From Xylanibacter ruminicola Ga6B6 (lineage in GTDB: Bacteria > Bacteroidota > Bacteroidia > Bacteroidales > Bacteroidaceae), in contig NZ_JHXD01000021.1 of NCBI RefSeq assembly GCF_000687715.1, forward strand, positions 1 to 54,911: DNA of 54,911 nt, in the 5' to 3' direction. Below the pieces are notes generated by a model, which saw only the letters and a program-made list of their open reading frames with translations, searched no databases and was not told where the DNA came from. Below, piece after piece: positions 1 to 6,550 of the stretch (position 1 is its first letter; the number at the start of each line of letters is the position of its first letter). Both the position numbers and the translations under genes were made by a program.

Positions 1-19
1 GCTTTGTCGAACATCTCGC

Positions 20-475
20 TTACCATTTCAGTTCTTCCTGCAGGATGACACCATCAGTCATGGGACTGTCAGCCTCGGTGAAGGCATTGGCCTTGTACTG
101 GATGCAGAGCATGGTCAGGTTCTCGCTGCCCGTGTTCTTCAGCGCACGCTTGCCATCGGGAGCAACACGGATAATGGTGCCCTCGCTGACAGGGAAGACC
201 TCACCATCCACCTGATACTGGCCTTCACCCTTCAGGATAATGTAAAGTTCCTCGTGAGTCTTGTGGGTGTGCAGGAAACCGCTGTCCTGACCAGGAACGA
301 GTGTCTGGAAACTCAGTTCGCTACTCGTTGCACCAACGGCCTGACCTGCGAACACCTTACCCTGAATAGTTACATCGGGTCCCATGGGAAGCACGTGCTC
401 GATAATCTCATTCATCTTACCTACGCTTACTGCGCTGAAGTTCTTTCCACTCTTAATTGTCTCAATCTGTTTCAT
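20..475 (-). CDS. Cupin-domain protein
   Basis: A 151-residue single-domain cupin. The first metal-binding motif is visible as HTHKTHEELYIILKGEG (about residues 70-86) and the second half follows with VSEGTIIRVAPDG. Small cupins bind a metal in a beta-barrel and act as isomerases, dioxygenases or sensors; the substrate here cannot be read from the sequence. The gene diverges from an HxlR regulator, with a 9-bp inverted repeat just upstream of its -33 box, so it is probably that regulator's target. The start is the ATG at 475, about 40 nt below the predicted transcription start. Confidence 0.85.
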   Translation of the reverse strand: MKQIETIKSGKNFSAVSVGKMNEIIEHVLPMGPDVTIQGKVFAGQAVGATSSELSFQTLVPGQDSGFLHTHKTHEELYIILKGEGQYQVDGEVFPVSEGTIIRVAPDGKRALKNTGSENLTMLCIQYKANAFTEADSPMTDGVILQEELKW

Positions 476-518
476 AATTCTTATTCGTTTAAAATATTAT
501 TTGTTCGTTTTGACGCTG

Positions 519-549
519 CAAAATTACAACCTTTTTCTTATTCCCACAA
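519..549 (-). promoter_or_regulatory. Promoter of the cupin gene
   Basis: On the minus strand TAATTTTG (519-526) is a -7 box and TTG (547-549) a -33 box, 20 bp apart, as in the Bacteroidetes primary sigma-factor consensus. Confidence 0.65.
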
Positions 550-556
550 GAAGGCA

Positions 557-583
557 CTTTTTGGTGAGATAGTTACCAAAAAG
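557..583. promoter_or_regulatory. Operator-like inverted repeat upstream of the cupin promoter
   Basis: Perfect 9-bp arms CTTTTTGGT (557-565) and ACCAAAAAG (575-583) with a 9-bp spacer, starting 8 bp upstream of the cupin -33 box. The inner GGT...GTTACC resembles the palindrome at 658-674, so both may bind the adjacent HxlR protein. This is inference from symmetry and position. Confidence 0.5.
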
Positions 584-647
584 TAGGAATTGTGATGTTA
601 TCGGGCTTCTGCGAAAGTGACATTAACTTAGATTAACTAAGTATAAT

Positions 648-678
648 TTGGTAATTCGGTAACTATTGGTTACCTTTG
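648..678 (+). promoter_or_regulatory. Promoter of the HxlR regulator gene
   Basis: TTG (648-650) and TACCTTTG (671-678) are separated by 20 bp. The in-frame TTG at 676 is part of the -7 box, so translation should begin at the ATG at 697. Confidence 0.7.
658..674. promoter_or_regulatory. Probable HxlR autoregulatory operator
   Basis: A perfect palindrome GGTAAC-TATTG-GTTACC lies between -33 and -7 and covers the start of the -7 box. A bound protein would block the promoter. HxlR regulators commonly bind such sites next to their own gene. Confidence 0.55.
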
Positions 679-696
679 CGCTCTAATAAGTATATT

Positions 697-1041
697 ATGG
701 CAGATATCAAAGCTGAGTATTTAGCCTGTCCTATCAGGCAAGTAGTGAGTCGTTTCGGTGACAAGTGGTCTATGCTGGTGCTCTATATGCTTCACACCAG
801 CGAGACGGGTGTATTGCGCTTCAATGAGATCCGCCGTCTGATGACGGATTGTTCTCAGAAGATGCTCTCGCAGACACTGAAGAACCTGGAGCAGAGTCAC
901 CTTGTTCATCGTGAGGTCTATCCGGAGGTTCCTCCCCGAGTGGAGTATTCCCTGACAGACACAGGCAAATCGCTGATGCCTGCACTCACAGCTCTGATAG
1001 CCTGGGGCAAGGAGCATTTCAATGAAGTGGTAACAGATTAA
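697..1041 (+). CDS. HxlR-family winged-helix transcriptional regulator
   Basis: A 114-residue MarR-like winged helix. Family hallmarks are CPIRQVVSRFGDKWSMLVLY near the N-terminus (Cys plus the DKW motif), FNEIRRLM, SQKMLSQTLKNLE (recognition helix) and VPPRVEYSLTDTGKSL in the wing. HxlR proteins are dimeric and often respond to aldehydes, oxidants or quinones through the N-terminal Cys; the signal here is unknown. It diverges from the cupin gene and probably represses itself and that gene. The region 1042-1144 downstream holds no recognisable gene. Confidence 0.9.
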   Translation: MADIKAEYLACPIRQVVSRFGDKWSMLVLYMLHTSETGVLRFNEIRRLMTDCSQKMLSQTLKNLEQSHLVHREVYPEVPPRVEYSLTDTGKSLMPALTALIAWGKEHFNEVVTD

Positions 1042-1144
1042 CATTGGAACCATTAATGACTTTTGTCATCGATATGGAGATATCTGATTTCAAAAGATTC
1101 AAATAAATATTTTAATGAGATAAATAAATTTGTTTAAATGAAAT

Positions 1145-1294
1145 ATGGAAATCCTTCATGATTTTGGATGGACAGACACTTTCGACATGGGCGATATTTC
1201 CATGTCTCGCTACACGGAAATGTTAGGCGCATTCTGGGTTCCTGTGTTTGGACAGCTGAATACGATGCACTGGGGATTCAGGCTTGTCAGATAA
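1145..1294 (+). CDS. Small ORF of unknown function (49 aa)
   Basis: ATG to TAA, 49 codons, composition not obviously random (several Trp and Phe, motif FWVPVFGQLNTMHWGF). I recognise no family. TAAATTTG at 1125-1132 could be a -7 box but has no convincing -33 partner. It could be a gene remnant, in line with the broken genes further on, or non-coding. The rest of 1042-1381 is AT-rich and shows nothing else. Confidence 0.25.
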   Translation: MEILHDFGWTDTFDMGDISMSRYTEMLGAFWVPVFGQLNTMHWGFRLVR

Positions 1295-1381
1295 TGTTCA
1301 TGTCTAAAGGGGATTTCATTCAAGTAAATTCCAATTTTCAGAGTATTACATAACTTAATAAAGCATGAGGCAATAATAGAA

Positions 1382-1987
1382 ATGAAAATAGAGAAATTCA
1401 CAAATGATGACTTTGCTAAAGCAGCGCCACTGGCTGCTGGTGCATGGGGCGATTTTTATGCCGACGAACGGCAGTGGTTTATCGATGCAGTGGCAGAGTA
1501 TATCCTTCGCTATAACTATAGCAATCCCTCGCTTGCCTTGAAGGCCGTGGGCGATGATGGCGTGATTCATGGGGTGCTGTTTGCCAACTTCCATGACGAC
1601 AAGGCAGATGTCAGCCAATGGCGCGAGAACATTGAGGCACAGATGACCGACCATGAGCTTGAACGTTTCCGTCTATTGGCCGACTATATGCTGGAGGTTG
1701 ACGGAAAAACGGTGCAGTGCATGAGTGACGGCGAAGTGAAACTATCGCTCTTCATCAGCAATCAGAAAGGCTGTGGGAAACTGTTGCTGCAGGAAATGAT
1801 GGATGAGTTCCTGCACAGAGACCTAAGGCATCTATACCTTTGGACCGACACCAGTTGCACCCACGAATACTACCCACAACATGGTTTCACACTGGTAGGT
1901 CAGTTCCTCAGCGAGGTCTATGACTCCTACGCTCCTGGCTATACCACGTATATCTATAAGAAAGGCATATCATCAGAGAGCAAATGA
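1382..1987 (+). CDS. GNAT-family N-acetyltransferase
   Basis: A 201-residue protein with the acetyl-CoA-binding motif A as KLSLFISNQKGCGKLLLQEM (Q-x-x-G-x-G loop near residues 127-133) and a C-terminal region with YYPQHGFTLVGQF, typical of motif B. GNAT enzymes move an acetyl group from acetyl-CoA to an amine; the acceptor is not evident. The stop overlaps the ATG of the SMR remnant by ATGA, suggesting they were once co-translated. Confidence 0.75.
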   Translation: MKIEKFTNDDFAKAAPLAAGAWGDFYADERQWFIDAVAEYILRYNYSNPSLALKAVGDDGVIHGVLFANFHDDKADVSQWRENIEAQMTDHELERFRLLADYMLEVDGKTVQCMSDGEVKLSLFISNQKGCGKLLLQEMMDEFLHRDLRHLYLWTDTSCTHEYYPQHGFTLVGQFLSEVYDSYAPGYTTYIYKKGISSESK

Positions 1988-2073
1988 AAGAATGGCTGTT
2001 TCTGATAGGTGCCATTGTCTTAGAGACATTTGCCACCACGATGCTCAAAATCCGAATTTACGGTAAGAATTGA
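1984..2073 (+). pseudogene. Truncated SMR-family drug/metabolite efflux protein
   Basis: Only 29 codons remain. MKEWLFLIGAIVLETFATTM matches the first transmembrane helix of small multidrug resistance proteins (EmrE/SugE type), including the essential Glu at position 14. Family members have about 105 residues and four helices; here the frame runs into a stop after the first helix. It overlaps the GNAT gene by ATGA and the thioredoxin-like gene by TGATG, so a deletion seems to have joined the start of the SMR gene to the next gene. Confidence 0.7.
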
Positions 2074-2399
2074 TGAAGCACTTGACTAACATAATAGATA
2101 TAGAGCAGACCATAACGGATAACGGCATATGTCTGTTCTACATCAAGGCTCCAGATTGTGGAGTCTGCAATGTCATGCTTGATAAAGTGATGAGGTTGGC
2201 AGACCTGTTCCCGTCCCTGACTTCTTTCTATACAGATATCACCGAAGAACCTTTAATTGCAGGTCAATTCCTGGTTTATTCAGGACCAACCGTATTGCTT
2301 CTGATGGATGGCAAGGAAGTATATCGTGGATCTCAGTTCATTGACTTGGAAGAACTTGAATACAACATTAACCGATTGCTTAAGCTTTCAGAACAATGA
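2073..2399 (+). CDS. Thioredoxin-like protein
   Basis: A 108-residue thioredoxin-fold protein. The active site is CGVC (Cys29, Cys32) in FYIKAPDCGVC, and the cis-Pro loop is visible as YSGPTVLLLMDGKEV. There is no signal peptide, so it should be cytoplasmic. Proteins of this type reduce disulfides or act in redox resistance; the partner is unknown. The ATG at 2073 overlaps the stop of the SMR remnant. Confidence 0.8.
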   Translation: MKHLTNIIDIEQTITDNGICLFYIKAPDCGVCNVMLDKVMRLADLFPSLTSFYTDITEEPLIAGQFLVYSGPTVLLLMDGKEVYRGSQFIDLEELEYNINRLLKLSEQ

Positions 2400-2506
2400 C
2401 TGACTTCGATACTATCTGGCGCACTCAGGATGAAATAAGGACGGTGGTTAATGCTGTTCTGGGTGAATACCGTATGCAACATCTGAAACTGCATCCTTAC
2501 AGATAG
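2396..2506 (+). CDS. Small ORF, possible truncated gene (36 aa)
   Basis: The ATG overlaps the stop of the thioredoxin-like gene (ATGA). The 36-codon peptide begins MTDFDTIWRTQDEIRTVV and matches nothing I know. Its last codons run into sequence that, on the other strand, looks like an XRE regulator remnant. It may be the start of a lost third gene of this operon cut at a deletion junction. Confidence 0.25.
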   Translation: MTDFDTIWRTQDEIRTVVNAVLGEYRMQHLKLHPYR

Positions 2507-2655
2507 TTGAAAGCGTCAAGTTATGTGTGCCTGACAGCCATCGGCTTACCTCTGTCTCGGTCTTACCCAGACGCTGAGCCAGATTCCTGGCCAATCTCAT
2601 AATACCACCGTTGATTTCATCAGCGGACTGACCATCACGATTCGGACCAATTGCA
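2493..2655 (-). pseudogene. XRE-family HTH regulator remnant
   Basis: On the minus strand the frame reads RNLAQRLGKTETEVSRWLSG followed by THNLTLSTICK. This is a clear XRE/Cro helix-turn-helix of the sort found in HigA/HipB-like antitoxins of Bacteroidetes. No start codon or matching C-terminus is present, and upstream sequence runs into the terminator-like repeat at 2680. It is best seen as a fragment of an antitoxin-type regulator. Confidence 0.6.
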
Positions 2656-2679
2656 CGTTCTGTATTCTGATTTGAATAT

Positions 2680-2716
2680 AATCCGCTAATTCCCAGTGAA
2701 TTAGCGGATTTTGTTT
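2680..2716 (+). terminator. Rho-independent terminator
   Basis: A perfect 13-bp hairpin AATCCGCTAATTC / GAATTAGCGGATT with loop CCAGT, followed on the plus strand by TTTGTTTG and further T-rich sequence. It can end the rightward operon, and the stem also lies just past the end of the leftward VirE gene. Confidence 0.7.
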
Positions 2717-2722
2717 GTGTTT

Positions 2723-4837
2723 TTATTTTTCAATCAACCAGTATTCCATGTGCTTGGTGGTTCGCTTGCTTGTAAAGTTGAACTGGATATCGTTCAGCGC
2801 ACTGCCTATTTTCCTGAACGATGTTTCTGGATCGAAATTAGCATAGCGCGAGGCTAGTAGGGCACTGATGTCGCTCAGACTCCACCACTTGGCTTGCTCC
2901 GTTTCCTTGGGGCGGCGGAAGGTTTCGCCAATCATCTCTACCAAGTCGTTCAGTTTCTGGAACGGCTCGTTCTCGGCCATCAGCTGCTTAATTTCATCAT
3001 CGTTCAACCAAAAGCGCTCACCTTTATTAAATAGGTATAGGGCCTGGGCAAACAGCTGCTCGTGGTTGAGCGTATCACTAAAGTCGATATTGCCCTCAAC
3101 ACCTACGCACACAAAACGTCGACTTCCTGTTGGGTCAACCAGTGGTTTCATTTGGTTGGTGGTGCCGATGAACGAGGTGTAGCGGCGATACAACTTGATG
3201 GTTTTGCCGTAGGGTGGTCGGAACTTTACGTCGCTCGACGATAATAGGTATTTCAGTACAATCTGCTGCGAATTTGTGGTCTTGTCAAACTCATCGATGT
3301 TGATGAGGGCAAAGCTGGTAAGGGCGATGTTCAGGTCGAACTCGTTCTTAAAGTTCAGCTTGTCGTTATAGTAATCGCGCAGTTCGGGTGGCAGGATTAT
3401 TTTGCAGAATCGTGTTTTACCACATCCTTGGCGACCAATCAATAGGGGCGTTAGTGCATTGCCAGTCAACTGCTTATCGCTTTCGCGCCATTGTCCTACC
3501 ATACCCATCAGCCAATATCTCAGGTACTTGGGCCAATGCGGCTGCGAAGTGGGCACACGGGCTGCCAGTTCGGCTATGTAATCATGCCCATCCCAAGCGG
3601 GCAACTGGTCGAGCCAGGTGTTTACGGGGTCGAACTGCTCAATGCGTGTTGAGTCGATAAAGCGGTTCACGTTTCTGTCCCACGCTTTCAGTCCTAACTC
3701 GGTGGCTCTCAGCGTCATATCGTTACGCACCTCTTCGGTAAGTGGTTTGAATCGCTGATCGTCGCTGAACTTTTCTCGATACTCAGCCACGCCCGTCAGC
3801 AGGTTCTTACGCATGTCGAAGTTCGAGTTCAGGAATATCTCTGTCTTCATCGCCTGGATAGTATCTTCGGGCACACTCTTCAAGGGCTTAATCTTGTGCT
3901 TCTCCAGATAATCCTTTTGTTCCGTCACGCTATAAACGGTCTGGAAACTCTTCTCCACCAGCATTTTGTCGCGATTCAGCACAGGGTGCAGCAGCGTCAT
4001 ACCTTTGGCGTGCGCCTGGGGAATGCCTTCGTCCAGACATCGGGCTGCTATCTGCATCAGTAGTTCTGCCTCCTTATTCTCATCGGGCAATTCGAAATAA
4101 TGCCCCATGATGGTCTCAACAATAAAGGTCCAGTTCAGATGATAGGTACGCGTAACGGTGCGACCAGGCATCAGATGATCCTCATCCTTACTGATAGCTA
4201 CGGGCTGGGGTAAGGTGTGCTCCTTTGTGTCGGCATAGAACGGGCGCGCCTCAGCATTGTACCCCATCTCAGGGTCGGCACTCATGTAAACGGTGCGATC
4301 CATTCGTGGCTCCAAAAACTGGATGTCGAATCCAAACTGGTTCTGATAGGCTTGTCTGGCTGTGTTATACAGATTAAGATGGAATTGGCGGATATCCTTC
4401 TCGCCCTTTGGCAAACCGCCATCATACAGCTCACCTCTGCATACTATTTTCACGCTTCGTCCCGATCCACCCAGAAAGCACATTAATGTTTCTGGCAGTT
4501 TCTTGGCCAACTCTCTTATTTCTACTGCCTTCTCGTAGGTTTGCAAGTCGTTTACCTCCAGCACTACCAATCCGTTGTAGGCCAGCATGCGCCAATCGCC
4601 TTTTCGATTCTGATAGTCGGCCACAAAGCAGATGCGTGGCAACTTGATGCCACCTTCCCATTGTACAGCTACCTGTCCATCTGCCAAACGGTGTGGATTC
4701 ATCAGGTGATACACTTCGCGCGTTCTACGTACCGTTTTTTCTATCATACCATTCTTAATGGCTGAGGCCAGTTCAGCCAACTCTACACGGTTGATAACCT
4801 CTTTACGGCCGTCTTTTTTAAGTAATGTTACCTTCAT
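2723..4837 (-). CDS. VirE/DUF3874-type primase-helicase
   Basis: A 704-residue protein with the Bacteroidetes layout: an N-terminal BT4734-like/VirE_N region (about 1-250), a linker, a VirE P-loop NTPase domain with GRQGCGKTRF near residue 470, INIDEFDK as the Walker B-like motif, and FIGTTNQMKPLVDPTGSRRF as the sensor/arginine-finger stretch. The C-terminus resembles DUF3874. VirE ATPases are related to phage and plasmid primase-helicases, and an N-terminal PrimPol-like function is plausible. The gene diverges from an HU-like gene across a repeat-rich region. Its cellular role in chromosomal copies is not known to me. Confidence 0.85.
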   Translation of the reverse strand: MKVTLLKKDGRKEVINRVELAELASAIKNGMIEKTVRRTREVYHLMNPHRLADGQVAVQWEGGIKLPRICFVADYQNRKGDWRMLAYNGLVVLEVNDLQTYEKAVEIRELAKKLPETLMCFLGGSGRSVKIVCRGELYDGGLPKGEKDIRQFHLNLYNTARQAYQNQFGFDIQFLEPRMDRTVYMSADPEMGYNAEARPFYADTKEHTLPQPVAISKDEDHLMPGRTVTRTYHLNWTFIVETIMGHYFELPDENKEAELLMQIAARCLDEGIPQAHAKGMTLLHPVLNRDKMLVEKSFQTVYSVTEQKDYLEKHKIKPLKSVPEDTIQAMKTEIFLNSNFDMRKNLLTGVAEYREKFSDDQRFKPLTEEVRNDMTLRATELGLKAWDRNVNRFIDSTRIEQFDPVNTWLDQLPAWDGHDYIAELAARVPTSQPHWPKYLRYWLMGMVGQWRESDKQLTGNALTPLLIGRQGCGKTRFCKIILPPELRDYYNDKLNFKNEFDLNIALTSFALINIDEFDKTTNSQQIVLKYLLSSSDVKFRPPYGKTIKLYRRYTSFIGTTNQMKPLVDPTGSRRFVCVGVEGNIDFSDTLNHEQLFAQALYLFNKGERFWLNDDEIKQLMAENEPFQKLNDLVEMIGETFRRPKETEQAKWWSLSDISALLASRYANFDPETSFRKIGSALNDIQFNFTSKRTTKHMEYWLIEK

Positions 4838-4876
4838 AAGTTTATTAGTTATTTGTTTATGTTCGATAATCGCCTA

Positions 4877-4907
4877 CAAATATACTGCAATTTCTCGCAA
4901 ATTCCAA
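4877..4907 (-). promoter_or_regulatory. Promoter of the VirE-type gene
   Basis: On the minus strand TATATTTG (4877-4884) and TTG (4905-4907) are 20 bp apart, about 40 nt upstream of the start codon. Confidence 0.65.
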
Positions 4908-5017
4908 GAAATTTTGAAAATATTTTCATTAATCTAACTACATAATTACATAAAATCTTCTAAAACCCTTATAAACACTTACTTTTATGTATCAAACTAA
5001 CTACACAAAAACTACAT

Positions 5018-5288
5018 AAAACTACATTCTAACTACATAAAAGTTACTTTTCGTTCCTCCAAAAGCTACTTCTTGATAGGCAAAAAGTAACTTATAGCTA
5101 TGCAAGCAATTACTTCTTATGGTACTTGCAACCTCCATCCTTAAGAGTCGTTGCAAAATTCTCTAGAGAATTTTCGGCTAAGTAACCTACTAACCATCTC
5201 TTACTCCCTAGCAAGCAACAAAATTCTCTAGAGAATTTTCTTAGGGGTGTAGGTGCTATGTAGTTTTATGTAGTTAGAATGTAGTTTT
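5018..5288. repeat. Long inverted repeat with ACTACATAA iterations
   Basis: The 25 bp at 5018-5042 are repeated exactly in inverse orientation at 5264-5288. Around them ACTACATAA-like units recur: direct near 4937-4955 and 4995-5042, inverted near 5258-5300 and 5342-5362. The 221 bp between the arms holds two identical palindromes. No gene lies in 4838-5482. Such arrays are typical of replication origins or multi-site operators; which applies here is not known. Confidence 0.8.
5155..5239. repeat. Two identical 20-bp palindromes
   Basis: AAAATTCTCTAGAGAATTTT occurs at 5155-5174 and 5220-5239, starts 65 bp apart. A third, one-mismatch core (ATTCTCTAGAAAAT, 5436-5449) lies between the -33 and -7 boxes of the HU-like gene. 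Three similar sites, one inside a promoter, suggest an operator for a dimeric regulator. Confidence 0.8.
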
Positions 5289-5429
5289 TATGTAGTTATG
5301 CAGACATCGTAAATACCTGTATTTACTTGTGTTTTGGCGCATTTTATGTAGTTATGTAGTTAACACAACTACTTTTTTCTAAAAAATTTTCCGCAGATTA
5401 TCTCAAAATGAAGATTTTCGTAGACTTTC

Positions 5430-5460
5430 TTGTTTATTCTCTAGAAAATGTGTAAATTTG
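5430..5460 (+). promoter_or_regulatory. Promoter of the HU-like gene with embedded palindrome
   Basis: TTG (5430-5432) and TAAATTTG (5453-5460) are exactly 20 bp apart; the spacer is mostly the palindromic core 5436-5449. The ATG follows at 5483. Confidence 0.7.
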
Positions 5461-5482
5461 CACCACTAAAAACTTATTACTT

Positions 5483-5881
5483 ATGAAATATAGATTAAAG
5501 AAAGAAACCAACCCAACACGTCCCACTTGCGGCAAGTATAAGGCAGTAGCTGTTCACTATCATACAGTAGATAGCAAACAGCTCATCAAGGAAACGGCCC
5601 AGCGCATGGGTACGCATACATCCAATGTCCTGGGAGTCTTATCGAGTGTTGCTGAAGTTGTTAATTCACATCTACGCGAGGGCGATCGTGTCCGTCTGCC
5701 AGACTGGGGTATGATGAAATTGGAGATTGAGAGCGAAAAGGTTGACAATCTCAAGGATTTTAAAGCCAAAAAGCACATCCGTGGTGTCCGCCTCCACTTC
5801 CTCCCTCAAAGTTACGAAGGCCACCAAGAACTCTACGAAGGCATCACCTTCGAGAAAGACAAGCTTTATACAGAGGAATGA
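5483..5881 (+). CDS. HU-family (HU-related) DNA-binding protein
   Basis: A 132-residue member of the Bacteroidetes HU-related group. The HU fold can be followed from AVAVHYHTVDSKQLIKETAQ through the helical dimerisation part to GDRVRLPDWGMMKLEIES, the strand before the DNA-binding arms, and KKHIRGVRLHFLP after them. The basic first 15 residues and acidic C-terminus are usual for the group. These proteins bind and bend DNA. The gene diverges from the VirE-type gene and may bind the palindromes in between. Its stop overlaps the ATG of a broken nucleotidyltransferase gene. Confidence 0.88.
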   Translation: MKYRLKKETNPTRPTCGKYKAVAVHYHTVDSKQLIKETAQRMGTHTSNVLGVLSSVAEVVNSHLREGDRVRLPDWGMMKLEIESEKVDNLKDFKAKKHIRGVRLHFLPQSYEGHQELYEGITFEKDKLYTEE

Positions 5882-6024
5882 AAACGTCGCAAGAGTATAT
5901 TGCTCTGTTACGAGAGCATCAGTCTGAGTTGCAGCAGCAGTTCGGAATAGTAAGCATGCGACTTTTTGGTTCAGTGGCTCGTGGTGATCATCGCGATGGC
6001 ATTGATATCTTTACAGCAGTTTAA
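5878..6024 (+). pseudogene. Truncated minimal nucleotidyltransferase (MNT)
   Basis: A 48-codon frame begins MKTSQEYIALLREHQSELQQ and reaches the MNT signature RLFGSVARGDHRDGIDIF before a stop. MNT proteins have about 95-110 residues and pattern GSxxRG...SDxDLxV; here the Ser-Asp pair is degenerate and the second half is missing. The ATG overlaps the HU-like stop, so it would be co-transcribed. It ends a few tens of bases from the end of an intact MNT gene on the other strand. Confidence 0.7.
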
Positions 6025-6052
6025 AATCGTCGAGGATATTTCAAGAAGAGGC

Positions 6053-6376
6053 TTATATAAGGTTTATGCCATCACGTACCACGTTGTCGTAGAATGGGGT
6101 AATGCTGCTGGCATCCCATTCGGCTTTGGTGTACATAACGGGGTTGATTTGTTCGTTGAGTTTCCAACCTAACTCAACAAAGGGGAAACTTACATCATCG
6201 TAATCGCTCTGTTCCAAGCGGCTCTTAGGCAGAACAATCAGAATATCCCAATCGGAACCTCTTTTTGCTTCGCCTCTCGCTCTGGAACCAAACAGAATAA
6301 CCAGACTGCCTTTGGGGGCAGACTCGCGTGCAACTGCTTTGATTTGGTCGAGTACCTTTCTGTTTTTATCTGTCAT
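6053..6376 (-). CDS. Minimal nucleotidyltransferase (MNT/antitoxin-like)
   Basis: A 107-residue nucleotidyltransferase-fold protein with intact signature ILFGSRARGEAKRGSDWDIL, giving the two metal-binding Asp residues. In HEPN/MNT toxin-antitoxin pairs the MNT protein AMPylates and silences the HEPN RNase. No HEPN gene is visible on either side; downstream there is only the broken MNT fragment. It may have lost its partner or act on another protein. A perfect inverted repeat covers its -33 box, in keeping with autoregulation. Confidence 0.85.
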   Translation of the reverse strand: MTDKNRKVLDQIKAVARESAPKGSLVILFGSRARGEAKRGSDWDILIVLPKSRLEQSDYDDVSFPFVELGWKLNEQINPVMYTKAEWDASSITPFYDNVVRDGINLI

Positions 6377-6401
6377 ACAACGATGTTTGTTTGTTCTGCT
6401 G

Positions 6402-6440
6402 CAAAAATAGACAAAATACTCAAAACATCCAAATGTTTTG
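6402..6440 (-). promoter_or_regulatory. MNT promoter overlapped by a palindrome
   Basis: On the minus strand TATTTTTG (6402-6409) and TTG (6430-6432) are 20 bp apart. The perfect inverted repeat CAAAACAT-CCAA-ATGTTTTG (6421-6440) is centred on the -33 box, as expected of an operator. Confidence 0.6.
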
Positions 6441-6481
6441 CAAAATAAGAAATGTAAATAAAACTTAAATAAGAGGCTAGC

Positions 6482-6514
6482 TTGACCAAATGTGCAATAT
6501 TTGAGCTATATTTG
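6482..6514 (+). promoter_or_regulatory. Promoter of the PAS kinase pair
   Basis: TATATTTG at 6507-6514 is a good -7 box; the nearest TTG (6482-6484) is 22 bp away, slightly long. It lies after an in-frame start possibility at 6482, which argues for translation from 6551. Confidence 0.45.
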
Positions 6515-6550
6515 CAATTAGTAAGACTAAAAACAGCTAATCTAAAATGG

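Noticed and set aside
254..586. 110-codon plus-strand frame opposite the cupin gene
   Set aside because: It is the antisense shadow of a clear cupin gene and runs across two promoters; no domain recognised.
4838..5482. CRISPR array from the repeated ACTACATAA units
   Set aside because: Units are short, irregularly spaced, in both orientations, and no cas gene is near.
6482..6550. Upstream start for the first PAS kinase
   Set aside because: The -7 box at 6507-6514 lies inside this extension, so it would not be transcribed from that promoter; ATG 6551 is preferred.
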